64,000 nucleotides of DNA from Deminuibacter soli (GCF_003412455.1 NZ_QTJU01000014.1:1-64000); one strand, 5' to 3'; counted from the stretch's first letter, positions 43,054-53,053 are shown. Numbers and translations are program-made. The notes: generated by a model not told the origin, from the sequence alone.

Positions 43054-43080
43054 GTGGCTGTGTCCCCACAGCCACATTCT
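43054..43080 (+). terminator. Terminator-like hairpin after the lipoprotein gene
   Basis: GTGGCTGTG and CACAGCCAC form a perfect 9-bp stem with a TCCC loop, followed only by ATTCTT, so termination is likely but weak. Confidence 0.55.
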
Positions 43081-43129
43081 TACGCACAATGACAACGACA
43101 CAGTATTTTTCCCACTCACAATTCACGAT

Positions 43130-43230
43130 TCAATGTCGTTTAGTTAACGGTTCCTTTGTGAACTTTGTGGGTTTTCCCTTTGTGTTCTTTGCGGTAAAAA
43201 TATAAATCACGCTTAACTAAATGACATTGA
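43130..43230. repeat. Module D repeat flanked by an 18-bp inverted repeat
   Basis: TCAATGTCGTTTAGTTAA (43130-43147) and TTAACTAAATGACATTGA (43213-43230) are inverted copies with one difference, a G-T pair that would still wobble-pair in RNA. The enclosed 65 bases are a module D repeat (CTTTGTGAACTTTGTGGGTT, CCCTTTGTGTTCTTTGCGGT). The whole 101-bp unit looks like a miniature element; no flanking direct repeats were established. Confidence 0.7.
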
Positions 43231-43327
43231 TTCACGATTCAAGATCTGCTATCATTCCCTTAATTTTTGCCGTGGGCGCTCATTTCTCGTCCCGTTACTC
43301 GAATTTTGCGCGCGTAAAAAACAAATT

Positions 43328-44596
43328 ATGGTGCTTAGAAAAGTCGCATTTCTCCTGGCGCTGGCCTTTACCCAGCACAGTTTTGCCCAGGATACCACGC
43401 AGAAAATAGTCCCTAACCGCTTCAACAGCCCGGCCCAGGAACAAAAACCCTATGTTATCCTGATTTCTGCAGACGGCTTCCGCGCTGACCTGGCCGACAA
43501 ATTCAACGCTAAAAACCTCCAGCGCCTGCGCGCCGGCGGTGTACAGGCCGATTATATGCAGCCATCATTCCCTTCACTTACCTTTCCCAACCATTATACC
43601 ATTGTTACCGGTTTGTACCCTGCTCACAATGGACTGGTAGACAATGGTTTTTACGATGAAAACCGCCAGGCATCCTATACCATGGGCAATAAAAAGGCCG
43701 TGGCAGACAGCTCCTGGTATGGCGGCACGCCCCTGTGGGTGCTTGCCGAGCAACAGCAAATGGTAACCGCCAGCTATTTCTGGGTAGCCTCAGAAAGCGC
43801 CATCAAGGGTGTTCGTCCTACCTATTATTACAATTTCAACGATGCAACAGGCATCGACGAGCGCATCGGCACAGTGAAAAAATGGCTGCAATTGCCTGAA
43901 AACCAGCGACCCCACTTCATTACCTTTTATTTATCCGACGTTGATCACCAGGAGCATATGTACGGGCCAGACAGCAAGGAAGCCGCTGCCGCCGTTCAGT
44001 TTGTCGATTCCAGCGTAGCCAAACTGGTAGCAACAGTCGATTCACTGCACCTCCCGGTAAACTTCATTTTTGTAAGCGACCACGGCATGACGCAAACGGA
44101 TATTGAACACCCGATAGCCCTGCCTTCAGTGATTGACACCACCAAATTTTACATTCCCTGGGGCGATGCGCTGCTGCACCTGTACGCGAAAGACAAAAAA
44201 GACGTACAACCCACTTACAAAGCCCTGCAGCAGCAGGCCAAAGATTCCGGTTCGTTTGATGTTTACCTCCCTGCCAACATGCCCGAACGCTGGCATTACA
44301 GCAAAAAAGACGACCGTTACAACCGCCTTGGCGACATTATACTGGTTCCGCACCTGCCCCGCTTTTTCAGCATGAACACCCGCAGGCCCATGCCCGGCAA
44401 ACACGGCTTCGACCCGGCCCTGCCCGATATGCACGCCACCTTTTATGCCTGGGGGCCGGCCTTTAACCAGGGCCAGCGCATTGCAGGTTTCGAAAATGTA
44501 CATGTATACCCTCTTGTAGCCCGCATCCTGGGCCTCCACTACACCGAAAAAATCGATGGCGACCCCAAAGTACTGGCGCCCACGCTGAAACAGTGA
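43328..44596 (+). CDS. Ectonucleotide pyrophosphatase/phosphodiesterase family protein
   Basis: Secreted alkaline-phosphatase superfamily enzyme, 422 residues, signal MVLRKVAFLLALAFTQHSFA. VILISADGFRADL carries a metal-binding Asp; PSFPSLTFPNHYTIVTGLYP carries the nucleophile Thr; SDVDHQEHMYGPDS and FVSDHGMTQTD hold the other metal ligands; MPGKHGFDPALPDMHATFYA completes the set. It probably hydrolyses nucleotide or phosphodiester substrates in the periplasm for phosphate scavenging. Followed by repeat modules and a GC-rich terminator at 44657. Confidence 0.93.
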   Translation: MVLRKVAFLLALAFTQHSFAQDTTQKIVPNRFNSPAQEQKPYVILISADGFRADLADKFNAKNLQRLRAGGVQADYMQPSFPSLTFPNHYTIVTGLYPAHNGLVDNGFYDENRQASYTMGNKKAVADSSWYGGTPLWVLAEQQQMVTASYFWVASESAIKGVRPTYYYNFNDATGIDERIGTVKKWLQLPENQRPHFITFYLSDVDHQEHMYGPDSKEAAAAVQFVDSSVAKLVATVDSLHLPVNFIFVSDHGMTQTDIEHPIALPSVIDTTKFYIPWGDALLHLYAKDKKDVQPTYKALQQQAKDSGSFDVYLPANMPERWHYSKKDDRYNRLGDIILVPHLPRFFSMNTRRPMPGKHGFDPALPDMHATFYAWGPAFNQGQRIAGFENVHVYPLVARILGLHYTEKIDGDPKVLAPTLKQ

Positions 44597-44659
44597 GTGG
44601 TGAGTAGTGAGTGGTGAGTGATAAAAGCCAGTGAATAGTCAATAGTCAATAGTGAATAA
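44594..44659. repeat. Dispersed repeats, modules B then A
   Basis: GTGAGTGGTGAGTAGTGAGT immediately after the phosphodiesterase stop, then GTGAATAGTCAATAGTCAAT. The order is the same as at 42989 and 5215. Confidence 0.8.
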
Positions 44660-44695
44660 AATGCCCCGCCATCTTCGATCGCGGGGCATTGTTTT
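44657..44695 (+). terminator. Terminator after the phosphodiesterase gene
   Basis: AATGCCCCGC and GCGGGGCATT form a 10-bp GC-rich stem with an 11-base loop, followed by GTTTTACC. Confidence 0.8.
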
Positions 44696-44697
44696 AC

Positions 44698-44830
44698 CGT
44701 TACCACCTCCCTTTGTGATCTTAGCGGGTTTTGCCTCTGTGTTCTTTGCGGTTAAAATCTCCGCTAAGATAATAATACCCGCTAAGATCACTCACGACTG
44801 ACGACTCACGACTCACGATTCTCGTCCCCC
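44698..44830. repeat. Dispersed repeats, modules D and C
   Basis: CCCTTTGTGATCTTAGCGGG then TGTGTTCTTTGCGGTTAAAA (module D), with a 10-bp inverted repeat ATCTTAGCGG/CCGCTAAGAT spanning it (44718-44770), followed by CTAAGATCACTCACGACTGA and similar words (module C) as in the 95-bp tandem unit at 181-595. Confidence 0.8.
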
Positions 44831-44944
44831 ACTCACTCACCCAAACCCGTCAAACACTCATTCCCTCTTGCCTGCCGTTCATAAAAAAGCGTACTTCCGT
44901 GCGCACAATTGTTTGTACATTATAAAGAGAAAAGGAAAGTGCAC

Positions 44945-47053
44945 ATGCGGCTATTTTTCATTACCCTGCTCGTTTGCGTTTGCCAGTACGCTACAGCCCG
45001 GCAACAGCCTGCTACAAAGGCCGGCACCGATACCCTGATTGCGCAGGCCAGGCGCCAGCTGCTGCAGCACACCGGCGCGGCAATGAAGCAATTACAACAG
45101 GCTGCTGCTATTGCGGAAGAGCTGGAATACACCTCGGCCCTGGCAGACGCCCGTTACCTGGAAAGCAAACTGCAAACAGAGATCGGCAATTTTCCGGAAG
45201 CAGAAACTGCCGCGCGGGAAGCCTTTGAATTAAACGAACAGCTGGGCCGTCACCGGGAAGTGCTGGATGCATTGAATTGTTTAGCCTTTGCACTGTATGC
45301 ACAGAGCCGGTTTACAGAAGGCGAAAAAGTATACCGTGCGCTGATATCCACGGCAGCCGCTAACCCTGCTGATATAGAAGGAGCCCGCATTGCAGCCACA
45401 GCCACCAGCATGCTGGGCTGTATGTTCCAGGAAATGGGCAACTACGGCAAAGCATTTGAATACTGCAACGAAGGCCTGCAGCGCAGCATACGGGCTAAAG
45501 ATTCTGTGGGCACAGTATACGCACTGGTGATATTTGGCGAGTTGTACAATACGATAGATGACATTGATGCGGCAATGGATTTTTTCAGGCAGGCAGAAGA
45601 ACAAAGGCGCAAATACCATGTATCGCAAAAAGCACCGTACCTGTACATGGGCAATGTATACTTCAAACGTGGCATGTACGATTCGGCCGTTGCCTGTTAC
45701 CAGGAACAGCTGCACCATATAGATACCATGCAGGTAGATTCGCTGCTGAAACTGCGGTATGCCATGTTTCCCAAAACAGATATGGCCCAGATACTGCTTA
45801 CGCAGGGGCAACATGCACAGGCCATGGAAATGCTGCTTACCGCTTACCAGTTTTTTAAGCACGGGCAAGACAATAACCAGGTGCTCAAAACGCTGCAGCT
45901 GCTTGGCCAGGCCAGTCTCGATATTAACCGCCCCCAGGATGCATTGCAATACGGGCGCGAAAGCATAGACCTGGCCATGCGCACCGGTGCAGCACAATAC
46001 CTGCGCGATGGCAATGCATTGTTATGGCACGCGTATCACAGCACCGGCAATACAGACAGTGCTTACGTGTACCTTACCCGTTACACGGCGCTCAACAACT
46101 CGATAGACGTGGAGCAATCGGCCCGCAAGCTGGCTTTTTACAAAGCCTCTATCAAGAACCAGGAAAACGAGGCCCGCATTTGCCAGCTGGAGCAACAGCG
46201 CGAAACCAACAACATGCGCATCAACATGCTGCTGGCAGGCATAGGCGCCTTACTGCTGCTGGGTTTTGTGGTATTGCGCAACAACATGCTCAAACGCAGG
46301 AACGAACACATACGCCGCGAACAGCTGGAGCAGGAATTGCAGTTGCAGAAAACAGAAAGTGAACGGCAGCAGGCAGCATTTGAAAAACATACGGCAGAAC
46401 TGAAGATGCGCGCCCTGCATGCACAAATGAATCCGCATTTTATTTTCAACAGTCTTAATTCCATCAACCGCTTTATCCTGAAAAATGAAACGGAAACCGC
46501 GGCTGATTACCTCACCAAGTTTTCCAGGCTGATACGGCTGGTATTGCAGAACGGCGATAAAAACCAGATTACACTGGCAGAAGAACTGGAGATGCTGGAT
46601 ATATATCTTAAACTGGAACAGGTACGCTTTGGCGACCGCTTCAGTTACCACATTGAATGCGAAGAAGCATTGAATGCAGATATGCTGTACACACCGCCCA
46701 TGCTGATACAGCCCTTTGTAGAAAACGCCATCTGGCATGGCCTGCTGCACAAGCCTACCAGGGGTTTGGTAACCATACACCTGTACAGCGAAGGAGATTA
46801 CCTGTGCTGCCGTATTACCGATGATGGTATCGGCCGCGCAAAAGCAGCAGAGCTCAAAAGCAAATCTGCCAACAACCGCAAATCCTTTGGCATGCGCATT
46901 ACATCAGAACGGCTGGGCCTGCTGCAACAGCAGCGCAAGGAAAAAGTAACGCTGGAAGTAACTGATCTTGTTGATTCCTATGGTGAAGCCTGTGGCACTG
47001 AGATACTCATAAAGCTGCCTGTTGAACAACCATTCCCGATTTTACCTGATTAA
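44945..47053 (+). CDS. TPR-containing LytS-type histidine kinase
   Basis: Secreted N-terminus with signal MRLFFITLLVCVCQYATARQ (start 44945; the frame to 44909 is longer), about eight TPR-like helical pairs at residues 40-420 in the periplasm (for example AEQRRKYHVSQKAPYLYMGN, YFKRGMYDSAVACYQEQLHH), one membrane helix near 440 (LLAGIGALLLLGFVVL), a coiled coil and a His_kinase domain with LHAQMNPHFIFNSLNSINRF. LIQPFVENAIWHGLLH is the N-box. A LytTR regulator starts 15 bp after the stop. The sensor probably detects a periplasmic or surface cue through the TPRs. Confidence 0.93.
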   Translation: MRLFFITLLVCVCQYATARQQPATKAGTDTLIAQARRQLLQHTGAAMKQLQQAAAIAEELEYTSALADARYLESKLQTEIGNFPEAETAAREAFELNEQLGRHREVLDALNCLAFALYAQSRFTEGEKVYRALISTAAANPADIEGARIAATATSMLGCMFQEMGNYGKAFEYCNEGLQRSIRAKDSVGTVYALVIFGELYNTIDDIDAAMDFFRQAEEQRRKYHVSQKAPYLYMGNVYFKRGMYDSAVACYQEQLHHIDTMQVDSLLKLRYAMFPKTDMAQILLTQGQHAQAMEMLLTAYQFFKHGQDNNQVLKTLQLLGQASLDINRPQDALQYGRESIDLAMRTGAAQYLRDGNALLWHAYHSTGNTDSAYVYLTRYTALNNSIDVEQSARKLAFYKASIKNQENEARICQLEQQRETNNMRINMLLAGIGALLLLGFVVLRNNMLKRRNEHIRREQLEQELQLQKTESERQQAAFEKHTAELKMRALHAQMNPHFIFNSLNSINRFILKNETETAADYLTKFSRLIRLVLQNGDKNQITLAEELEMLDIYLKLEQVRFGDRFSYHIECEEALNADMLYTPPMLIQPFVENAIWHGLLHKPTRGLVTIHLYSEGDYLCCRITDDGIGRAKAAELKSKSANNRKSFGMRITSERLGLLQQQRKEKVTLEVTDLVDSYGEACGTEILIKLPVEQPFPILPD

Positions 47054-47068
47054 TACAAATCCATTGTT

Positions 47069-47830
47069 ATGATGAAAGCCCTGATTGTAGACGACGAACC
47101 CAATTCATGCGAGGTGCTGCAAACCCTGCTGGAGAAATACCACCCCGGTATTTATATATTACCCAGCTGCAACTCGGCCCACGAAGCACTGATCGCCATC
47201 AGGCAGCAAACACCCGATGTGGTTTTTTTGGATGTGGAAATGCCGCACATGAATGGCTTTGAGCTGCTGGAACAGTTGCAGGACGTATCGTTCAACCTCA
47301 TCTTCACCACCAGTTACGACAAGTATGCCATTAAAGCCATCCGCTTCAGCGCCATGGATTACCTGCTGAAACCGATAGACCGTGAAGAGTTACAGCAGGC
47401 CATACAAAAACTGCAACGCACACCTGCAGGCAACAACCTGAACGAACAACTGGGCCTGCTGCTGCAAAAAATGCAGCAACCCGCTGCCAGCATGCGTAAA
47501 ATAGCCATGCCTACTTTTGAAGGGCTGCAGCTTATTGATATTGCCCACATCATTTACTGTGCCTCTGCCAGCAACTATACCACGCTGTACCTGAAACAGC
47601 AGCAAAAGCTCACCGTATCGCGCACGCTCAAGGAAATAGAAGAAATGCTGGATGAATACAGCTTCACACGTGTACACAACAGCTACCTTGTTAACCTCGA
47701 CGAAATCACCAAATACATCCGCGGCGAAGGCGGCTACCTTGTTATGACCGATAACAGCCACGTCGACGTATCCAAAAGCCGCAAAGACGCCCTGCTGCGC
47801 AAACTGCAACCCGGAAGAACCGCTGGTTAA
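47069..47830 (+). CDS. LytTR-family response regulator
   Basis: Receiver domain (ALIVDDEPNSCEVLQTLLEK, Asp in DVVFLDVEMPHMNGFEL, Lys in LLKPIDREELQQ) and a LytTR DNA-binding domain from about residue 150 (IYCASASNYTTLYLKQQQKL, FTRVHNSYLVNLDEITKYI). 253 residues. It is the response partner of the TPR-LytS kinase immediately upstream. The second such pair in this window after 9697/10770. Confidence 0.93.
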   Translation: MMKALIVDDEPNSCEVLQTLLEKYHPGIYILPSCNSAHEALIAIRQQTPDVVFLDVEMPHMNGFELLEQLQDVSFNLIFTTSYDKYAIKAIRFSAMDYLLKPIDREELQQAIQKLQRTPAGNNLNEQLGLLLQKMQQPAASMRKIAMPTFEGLQLIDIAHIIYCASASNYTTLYLKQQQKLTVSRTLKEIEEMLDEYSFTRVHNSYLVNLDEITKYIRGEGGYLVMTDNSHVDVSKSRKDALLRKLQPGRTAG

Positions 47831-48090
47831 TGGTTCAATGGTGTCATTGTTCAATGGCTCCTTGGTGAATATTCCGCTCAAATCCTCCGTGCGCTCCGTG
47901 TGTATTCCTCTGTGCACTTTGCGGTAAAAATCTCCGCTTCGGTCATCTCGACTGTCCATTCTCGGCTCTCGATGTTTTCCCACTCACGATTGTCTCCCAT
48001 CCACTCACCCAAACACCCCAACCACACAACCGCGCTGGACTTGCCCTGCATAGCACAGTAGCTTTATGGCATACAATAAAATCAACAGCC
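47831..48090. other. Repeat-rich intergenic region
   Basis: Contains a low-complexity CAATGGTGTCATTGTTCAAT stretch (47830-47870), a module D repeat (GTGTATTCCTCTGTGCACTT, 47895-47933), and words related to the tandem unit (GGTCATCTCGACTGTCCATT, 47940). A TAGCTTTA box at 48059-48066 with TTG at 48041 is a possible promoter for the 48091 gene (mismatch in the -7 box). No gene supported. Confidence 0.6.
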
Positions 48091-48585
48091 ATGAAACAGA
48101 ACCTCATCATCCTGCTGCTTGCATTATTGCTGGCAGGTGCAGAAAAAGCAAGCGCACAAACCGCCACCATCGTAAGTTCTGTATTACCTGCAGAAGTACG
48201 TAAAACCGTAAACATAAAAGCCGTGCGTGATTTCAGAAAACAATCCGGCTCACCTGCAGATGAAAACTGGAGCATTACATCAGACGGCGGATGGGTAGCC
48301 AGCTTTGAAGCAAACAATGTAAAACACATGCAGTTTTATACCGCAGGCGGCGTATGGCAATGCCATGAACTGGTATATACCGAAGAACACCTGCCCTATA
48401 ATGTAGCAGAAGATATTCGCAGAAACTTCGACGAATATAAAATCAACAACATAGCCGAGCTGGAACTGCCCACCGATCATGTGTACTTCATCAATATCCA
48501 CAACAAAGACAACACCCGGTTTAAAACCATACAGTGGCACAATGGCGACTGGCAGGTAACCAAAGCATTCGAAAATCAGCGCTAA
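48091..48585 (+). CDS. Secreted PepSY-like protein
   Basis: A 164-residue periplasmic or secreted protein with signal MKQNLIILLLALLLAGAEKA. The rest resembles the BLIP-like/PepSY-like fold of Bacteroidota secreted proteins: VNIKAVRDFRKQSGSPADEN, two beta-hairpin segments ITSDGGWVASFEANNVKHMQ and QFYTAGGVWQCHELVYTEEH, and a C-terminal KTIQWHNGDWQVTKAF. Family assignment is moderate; the function is unknown and it is a single-gene unit. Confidence 0.72.
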   Translation: MKQNLIILLLALLLAGAEKASAQTATIVSSVLPAEVRKTVNIKAVRDFRKQSGSPADENWSITSDGGWVASFEANNVKHMQFYTAGGVWQCHELVYTEEHLPYNVAEDIRRNFDEYKINNIAELELPTDHVYFINIHNKDNTRFKTIQWHNGDWQVTKAFENQR

Positions 48586-48674
48586 CCATCTCACCGCTTC
48601 TTCCTACTTTTGTTTGCATTCACAAAGCGGGCTGGCATAAAGTATGCGGTAAGCCTGGTTGAAAAAACAAACAG

Positions 48675-49736
48675 ATGGAAACAGTTATCAAAGTAGGATT
48701 AATTGGTTACGGCGTAGCGGCCAAAGTTATGCATGCCCCCTTTCTGGCCACCCTCCCGCAGTTTAAAGTAACAACCGTACTCGAACGCAGCAGGGAAGAA
48801 TCGAAACAGCTGTTTCCCGATGCGAAGATTGTGCGCGACATTGATGCCATGCTGCAGGAAGACATAGACATGGTGGTAATTACCACACCCAACGATACCC
48901 ATGTACCCTATACCGCAGCAGCACTGGGCGCCGGGAAACATGTAGTGGTAGAAAAACCATTCACCATTACCAGCGATGATGCACTCGGGTTAATAGCCAC
49001 CGCACGCAACAGCGGCAAAGTGTTAAGTGTGTACCAGAACAGGCGCTATGTATCGGATTATTTAACCATCAGGGAAATAACAGACCAGCAGCTGCTGGGC
49101 GAAATACATACTTACGAGGCGCATTACGACCGTTACCGTCCCGAAGCCAAACCCAATGCATGGCGCGAAGAAAACATACCCGGCAGCGGTGTATTTTTCG
49201 ATCTGAGCCCGCATATTGTTGACCAGGCCCTTTGTTTGTTTGGTTTACCCAAAGCGCTGTATGCCGATATCCGTTGCCAGCGCCCGCATGCACGGGTAGA
49301 TGATTTTTTTGAACTGCACCTGGATTATGGTTTTAACAAAGTAATACTTAAAGGTGGGATGCTTGTTCGTGAACCAGGCCCGCGCTACATGATACACGGC
49401 CGCGAAGGTTCTTTTATTAAATATGGGGAAGACCCGCAGGAAGCATTACTGAAGCAGGGCGCCATGCCTGTGGGGGACAACTGGGGCCAGGAACCGGAAG
49501 AACATTTTGGCTTGCTGCACACGGCAGTGAACGGTGAAGTGATTAAAAAGAAATATCCCTCAAAGAAAGGCCATTACGGAAACTACTATGTGGATTTATA
49601 CAATACCATTGTGAACGGCGCACCATTACAGGTAAAACCCGAGCAATCGTACAACAATATCCGCATTATTGAGCTGGCGTTTGAAAGCAACCGCCTGAAG
49701 CAGCCTGTACCCTGCACAGGCCTGTTTGACATGTAG
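48675..49736 (+). CDS. Gfo/Idh/MocA family oxidoreductase
   Basis: Cytoplasmic NAD(P)-dependent sugar or polyol dehydrogenase-like protein, 353 residues. VGLIGYGVAAKVMHAPFLAT is the Rossmann dinucleotide motif, VVITTPNDTHVPYTAAALGA and VVVEKPFTITSDDALGL contain the EKP motif, and ENIPGSGVFFDLSPHIVDQA carries the catalytic-region G...D..H pattern. Substrate not predictable. Candidate -7 box TACTTTTG lies at 48605-48612, 63 bp before the ATG. Confidence 0.93.
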   Translation: METVIKVGLIGYGVAAKVMHAPFLATLPQFKVTTVLERSREESKQLFPDAKIVRDIDAMLQEDIDMVVITTPNDTHVPYTAAALGAGKHVVVEKPFTITSDDALGLIATARNSGKVLSVYQNRRYVSDYLTIREITDQQLLGEIHTYEAHYDRYRPEAKPNAWREENIPGSGVFFDLSPHIVDQALCLFGLPKALYADIRCQRPHARVDDFFELHLDYGFNKVILKGGMLVREPGPRYMIHGREGSFIKYGEDPQEALLKQGAMPVGDNWGQEPEEHFGLLHTAVNGEVIKKKYPSKKGHYGNYYVDLYNTIVNGAPLQVKPEQSYNNIRIIELAFESNRLKQPVPCTGLFDM

Positions 49737-49762
49737 TGTACAAGCCCTGCCGCATAACGGCA

Positions 49763-50875
49763 TCAGCGTGCATACACCACCGGCGACTTATTGGGTAAAG
49801 TAAGCGTAAACGTGGTGCCCACACCAAATACAGAGTGTACGCTGATGTCGCCGCCAATATGCTGCAGGGCTTCTTTTACAATAAACAACCCGATGCCCAC
49901 ACCTGAAATGGAGGTGTTGCTGCTGCTGCGGAAAAACATCTTGAATATACTGTTCAGGTGCTGGTCAAGAATACCAATGCCATTGTCTTCAATACTTACC
50001 TTGGCCATTTCGGCGGTGGTATGCACACTCACTTTTACCCTTGGCTGCACTTCCGTGGTTTTCTGGTATTTTACGGCGTTGGAGATAAGGTTATTCATAA
50101 TAATCGACAACCGGAATGCATCGTTGTAAAACTCATCCTCCTGCGAAACAGACAGCTCGAATTGTATGGCCGGGTTTTGCATGCGGCACATCTCGATGCT
50201 CTCGTTCAGCAAAGAAGTAAAATCAATAGGCACAATCTCATCATCAGCCCGCAGGCCTTTATAGTATTCAATAATTTTCTGGATAAATAAATCCATCCGG
50301 TCTGCACAGGTACCAATCATCCCCATGTAATTATTGGGGTCTTTTACAGAATCTTCCATTTTTGCGAGGCTTAATATCCCCATAATGGAAGCCAGCGGCG
50401 AACGCAGGTCGTGTGAAATGCTGTACACAAAGCGGTTCAGTTCGCTGTTCTTTTTCTCCAGCTCATCAATTTTCTGGTGCAGCTGTCCGCGGGTGATGTA
50501 CATATCATAGCCGTTCTGGATGGCGTTCTGCAGTTCCACCTCATCCCAGGGCTTTTTTATGTAACGGTATATTTCACCCTTGTTAATCGCGTCTACAATG
50601 GCTTCTACATCAGTATAACCGGTAAGCAGTATGCGAATGGGTTCTGGATGCGATTTGCGTACGATATTGAAGAATTCCACACCGGTGGAATAAGGCATGC
50701 GCTGGTCGGCAATAACCACATGCACTTCGGGGTGCTCGTTCAGTACCCCCATGCCTTCGGCAGCCGAAGACGCCGTTAAAATATGGTATTTTCTGCGAAA
50801 GGTAGCCTGGAAGGATTGCAGGTTATTGGGCTCGTCATCAATGTATAGAACCGTTATTTTTTCAGTGACATTCAT
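49763..50875 (-). CDS. Receiver-histidine kinase hybrid
   Basis: 370 residues with the receiver first: TVLYIDDEPNNLQSFQATFR, Asp in VVIADQRMPYSTGVEFFNIV, and RpfG-like ILLTGYTDVEAIVDAI/IKKPWDEV. HisKA follows near residue 150 (RFVYSISHDLRSPLASIMGI, His of SHDLRSP), then HATPase_c with VSIEDNGIGILDQHL and SGVGIGLFIVKEALQHIGGD. It starts 9 bp after the stop of the 7TM-DISM kinase and ends the four-gene operon. It may receive phosphate from that kinase and pass it on. Confidence 0.93.
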   Translation of the reverse strand: MNVTEKITVLYIDDEPNNLQSFQATFRRKYHILTASSAAEGMGVLNEHPEVHVVIADQRMPYSTGVEFFNIVRKSHPEPIRILLTGYTDVEAIVDAINKGEIYRYIKKPWDEVELQNAIQNGYDMYITRGQLHQKIDELEKKNSELNRFVYSISHDLRSPLASIMGILSLAKMEDSVKDPNNYMGMIGTCADRMDLFIQKIIEYYKGLRADDEIVPIDFTSLLNESIEMCRMQNPAIQFELSVSQEDEFYNDAFRLSIIMNNLISNAVKYQKTTEVQPRVKVSVHTTAEMAKVSIEDNGIGILDQHLNSIFKMFFRSSSNTSISGVGIGLFIVKEALQHIGGDISVHSVFGVGTTFTLTLPNKSPVVYAR

Positions 50876-50884
50876 GGGCTTGCT

Positions 50885-53053
50885 TTAGATGATAGATTGC
50901 AGATATGGCAGTGTAATAATAAATTCCGCACCTTTTCCCGGTTCAGATACGATATTGATTTTACCATGATGCGATCCGATGATTTTGAAAACAATAGCCA
51001 TGCCTAAACCTGTTCCCTCCCCTACTTCCTTGGTAGTGAAAAATGGCTCAAATATTTTCTGTTTCACCTCTTCCGTCATCCCGATACCCGAATCCTTGAT
51101 AGAAATTTCAATGCAGTTGTCTGCAATATCTCTTGTTAAGATACTAATAAACTCATTTTCCATGCTATCTTTTTTTGCATTGATAGCCTGAACCGAGTTA
51201 TTGAGTATGTTCATGAACACCTGGTTAAGTTTACCGGGATAACATTCAATATTGCCTTCTGCCTCAAATTTTTTAATGATGCTTACCTGGTGCGGTATAT
51301 TGTTGCGCAGCAATACCAGGGTGCTTTCAATACCATCGTGCACATTCACCAGTTTCAACTCACTTTCATCGAGCCTGCTGAAGGTGCGCAGTCCGCGTAC
51401 AATTTCTGCTGTACGTTCTGCACCGTCTTCAATGCCTTTAATGAGGTTGGTAATTTCTGCACTCACCAGCCCCATATCAATCTCTGTTTTCAGTGCGTCG
51501 ATCTTTTTCAGGGCTGCAGGTATGTCGTTGATGTCTTTACTGTGCAGGGCATCGTATTCGCCAATTACTTCAAACAGGTCACGTATGTCCAGCCGCAGGG
51601 GCTTGATATTCGATTTTACAAAGTTGATGGGGTTATTGATCTCATGCGCAATACCGGCCGTTAACTGGCCCAGTGAGGCCATTTTCTCTGCTTCCACCAG
51701 CTGCATCTGCGCTTCCTTCAAATCCTGTAACGTTTCACTGAGCTGGGCATTGGCCTGCTGTAACGCTTCGGTACGTTCGGTTACCTTACGTTCGAGCACC
51801 ACGTTCTGTTCCCTTACCAGTTGTTCGTTGAGCTGTGATATGCGCAGCGACATGGCCTGCGATTCTTCTTTTTCCTTTTTATAGGTATTGATTTTATCTG
51901 CCAGCGCAAACGACAGCAAAGAAACTTCCAGCCCCGAACCAATCAGTATCGAATTGCTGGTAAAATCGTTAAACGGCAGTATGCCCGCATCTTTCAGGAT
52001 ATAAATTATCACGCCTGCAAGGAAAAAGAACCAGGAGATATTGAAATATACCGCCTCGCGCACGCCCTTGCGCATGATCCATATGCCGCACGACATAATA
52101 GACAGCGCTACCACCGTTGCGTTCTGCTGCAAAATTTGCTGCGACAGCATATAATTGCCCGAGAGATTGATAACAATACCTGCCACATACACTGCCATCA
52201 GCAGCAGGAAGAAATAGAACACCCGCTTGCTGAACCGTTTCACATGCAGAAACTGTAACACAAACAACAGCGATCCTATGCCAGACAGGGCGATGGATAC
52301 ATTGTGCGCCTGGCTGATAAGCCAGGGACTATCGGGCCAGAAAAACCGGGTGGAAAAACCTTTCAGCGAAGCCTGCGTAATGCCGATGGTTAAAATATAC
52401 AGCACATAATACAGGTAGTTGCTGTCTTTTACAGAAAGATAGATAAACAGGTTGTACAAAAACATGATCAGGATAATACCGAGGTATATCCCGAAAATAT
52501 AGAGATCGGCACTGATGCTGTCGTGGATTTTTGATTCGGTGTTCAGCTGGAAAGGCAGGTCAAGTACATCATCGCTTTTAATGCGCAGCAGGTAGGTAAC
52601 ACTATTGCCCTGCGGCACGTACATATCAAATACCGGGTACTGTGTTCTGAATATTTTCAGGCTAACCGGTATGGTAGATCCGCCTGCGCCGGTTTGCCGG
52701 TAATGGCCGGTACTGTCTTTTACATACAGCGTAGCTTCTGTAATGGTGCCATTGCGTATGCCGAAAAGAAATTCTTTCTGTGGAGAGGGGTTGGTGACAT
52801 CTATTTTAATCCAGTAAGCCGAGTTAGACAGGCCATAGTTCACCGCATTGCTCTGCAAAGGTGTAAAGGCGGCATTTTTTACCGCATCTGCATCAAGCTG
52901 CGCAGTTTTGTCTTCCAGCACCGACAACCGGCAGGTAAGTCCTGCTTCGTTTGTAATAACAGGGGCCTGTGCCTTTACAATACTATTGCCCCCAAGCACC
53001 AGGGCAACAAACAGGTAAATGAGCCGGAGAGTTATTTGTTTTCTGTTTCGCAA
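50885..53053 (-). CDS. 7TM-DISM sensor histidine kinase
   Basis: 722 residues. Signal peptide near [20 protein letters not shown], periplasmic 7TMR-DISMED2 domain (about residues 35-185, [20 protein letters not shown] and [20 protein letters not shown]), seven membrane helices at about 190-400 ([20 protein letters not shown] and others), a long coiled coil, HisKA with [20 protein letters not shown] and HATPase_c with [24 protein letters not shown] proteins bind carbohydrate-like or small ligands in the periplasm. Its start overlaps the preceding acyltransferase-like gene by 22 bp, so it is translationally linked in the operon. Confidence 0.93.
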   Translation of the reverse strand: MRNRKQITLRLIYLFVALVLGGNSIVKAQAPVITNEAGLTCRLSVLEDKTAQLDADAVKNAAFTPLQSNAVNYGLSNSAYWIKIDVTNPSPQKEFLFGIRNGTITEATLYVKDSTGHYRQTGAGGSTIPVSLKIFRTQYPVFDMYVPQGNSVTYLLRIKSDDVLDLPFQLNTESKIHDSISADLYIFGIYLGIILIMFLYNLFIYLSVKDSNYLYYVLYILTIGITQASLKGFSTRFFWPDSPWLISQAHNVSIALSGIGSLLFVLQFLHVKRFSKRVFYFFLLLMAVYVAGIVINLSGNYMLSQQILQQNATVVALSIMSCGIWIMRKGVREAVYFNISWFFFLAGVIIYILKDAGILPFNDFTSNSILIGSGLEVSLLSFALADKINTYKKEKEESQAMSLRISQLNEQLVREQNVVLERKVTERTEALQQANAQLSETLQDLKEAQMQLVEAEKMASLGQLTAGIAHEINNPINFVKSNIKPLRLDIRDLFEVIGEYDALHSKDINDIPAALKKIDALKTEIDMGLVSAEITNLIKGIEDGAERTAEIVRGLRTFSRLDESELKLVNVHDGIESTLVLLRNNIPHQVSIIKKFEAEGNIECYPGKLNQVFMNILNNSVQAINAKKDSMENEFISILTRDIADNCIEISIKDSGIGMTEEVKQKIFEPFFTTKEVGEGTGLGMAIVFKIIGSHHGKINIVSEPGKGAEFIITLPYLQSII

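Noticed and set aside
43130-43230. Insertion sequence
   Set aside because: Too short to encode a transposase, and no target duplication could be shown; kept as a repeat.
45281-45997. A 238-codon minus-strand frame
   Set aside because: Antisense shadow of the TPR region of the LytS-type kinase.
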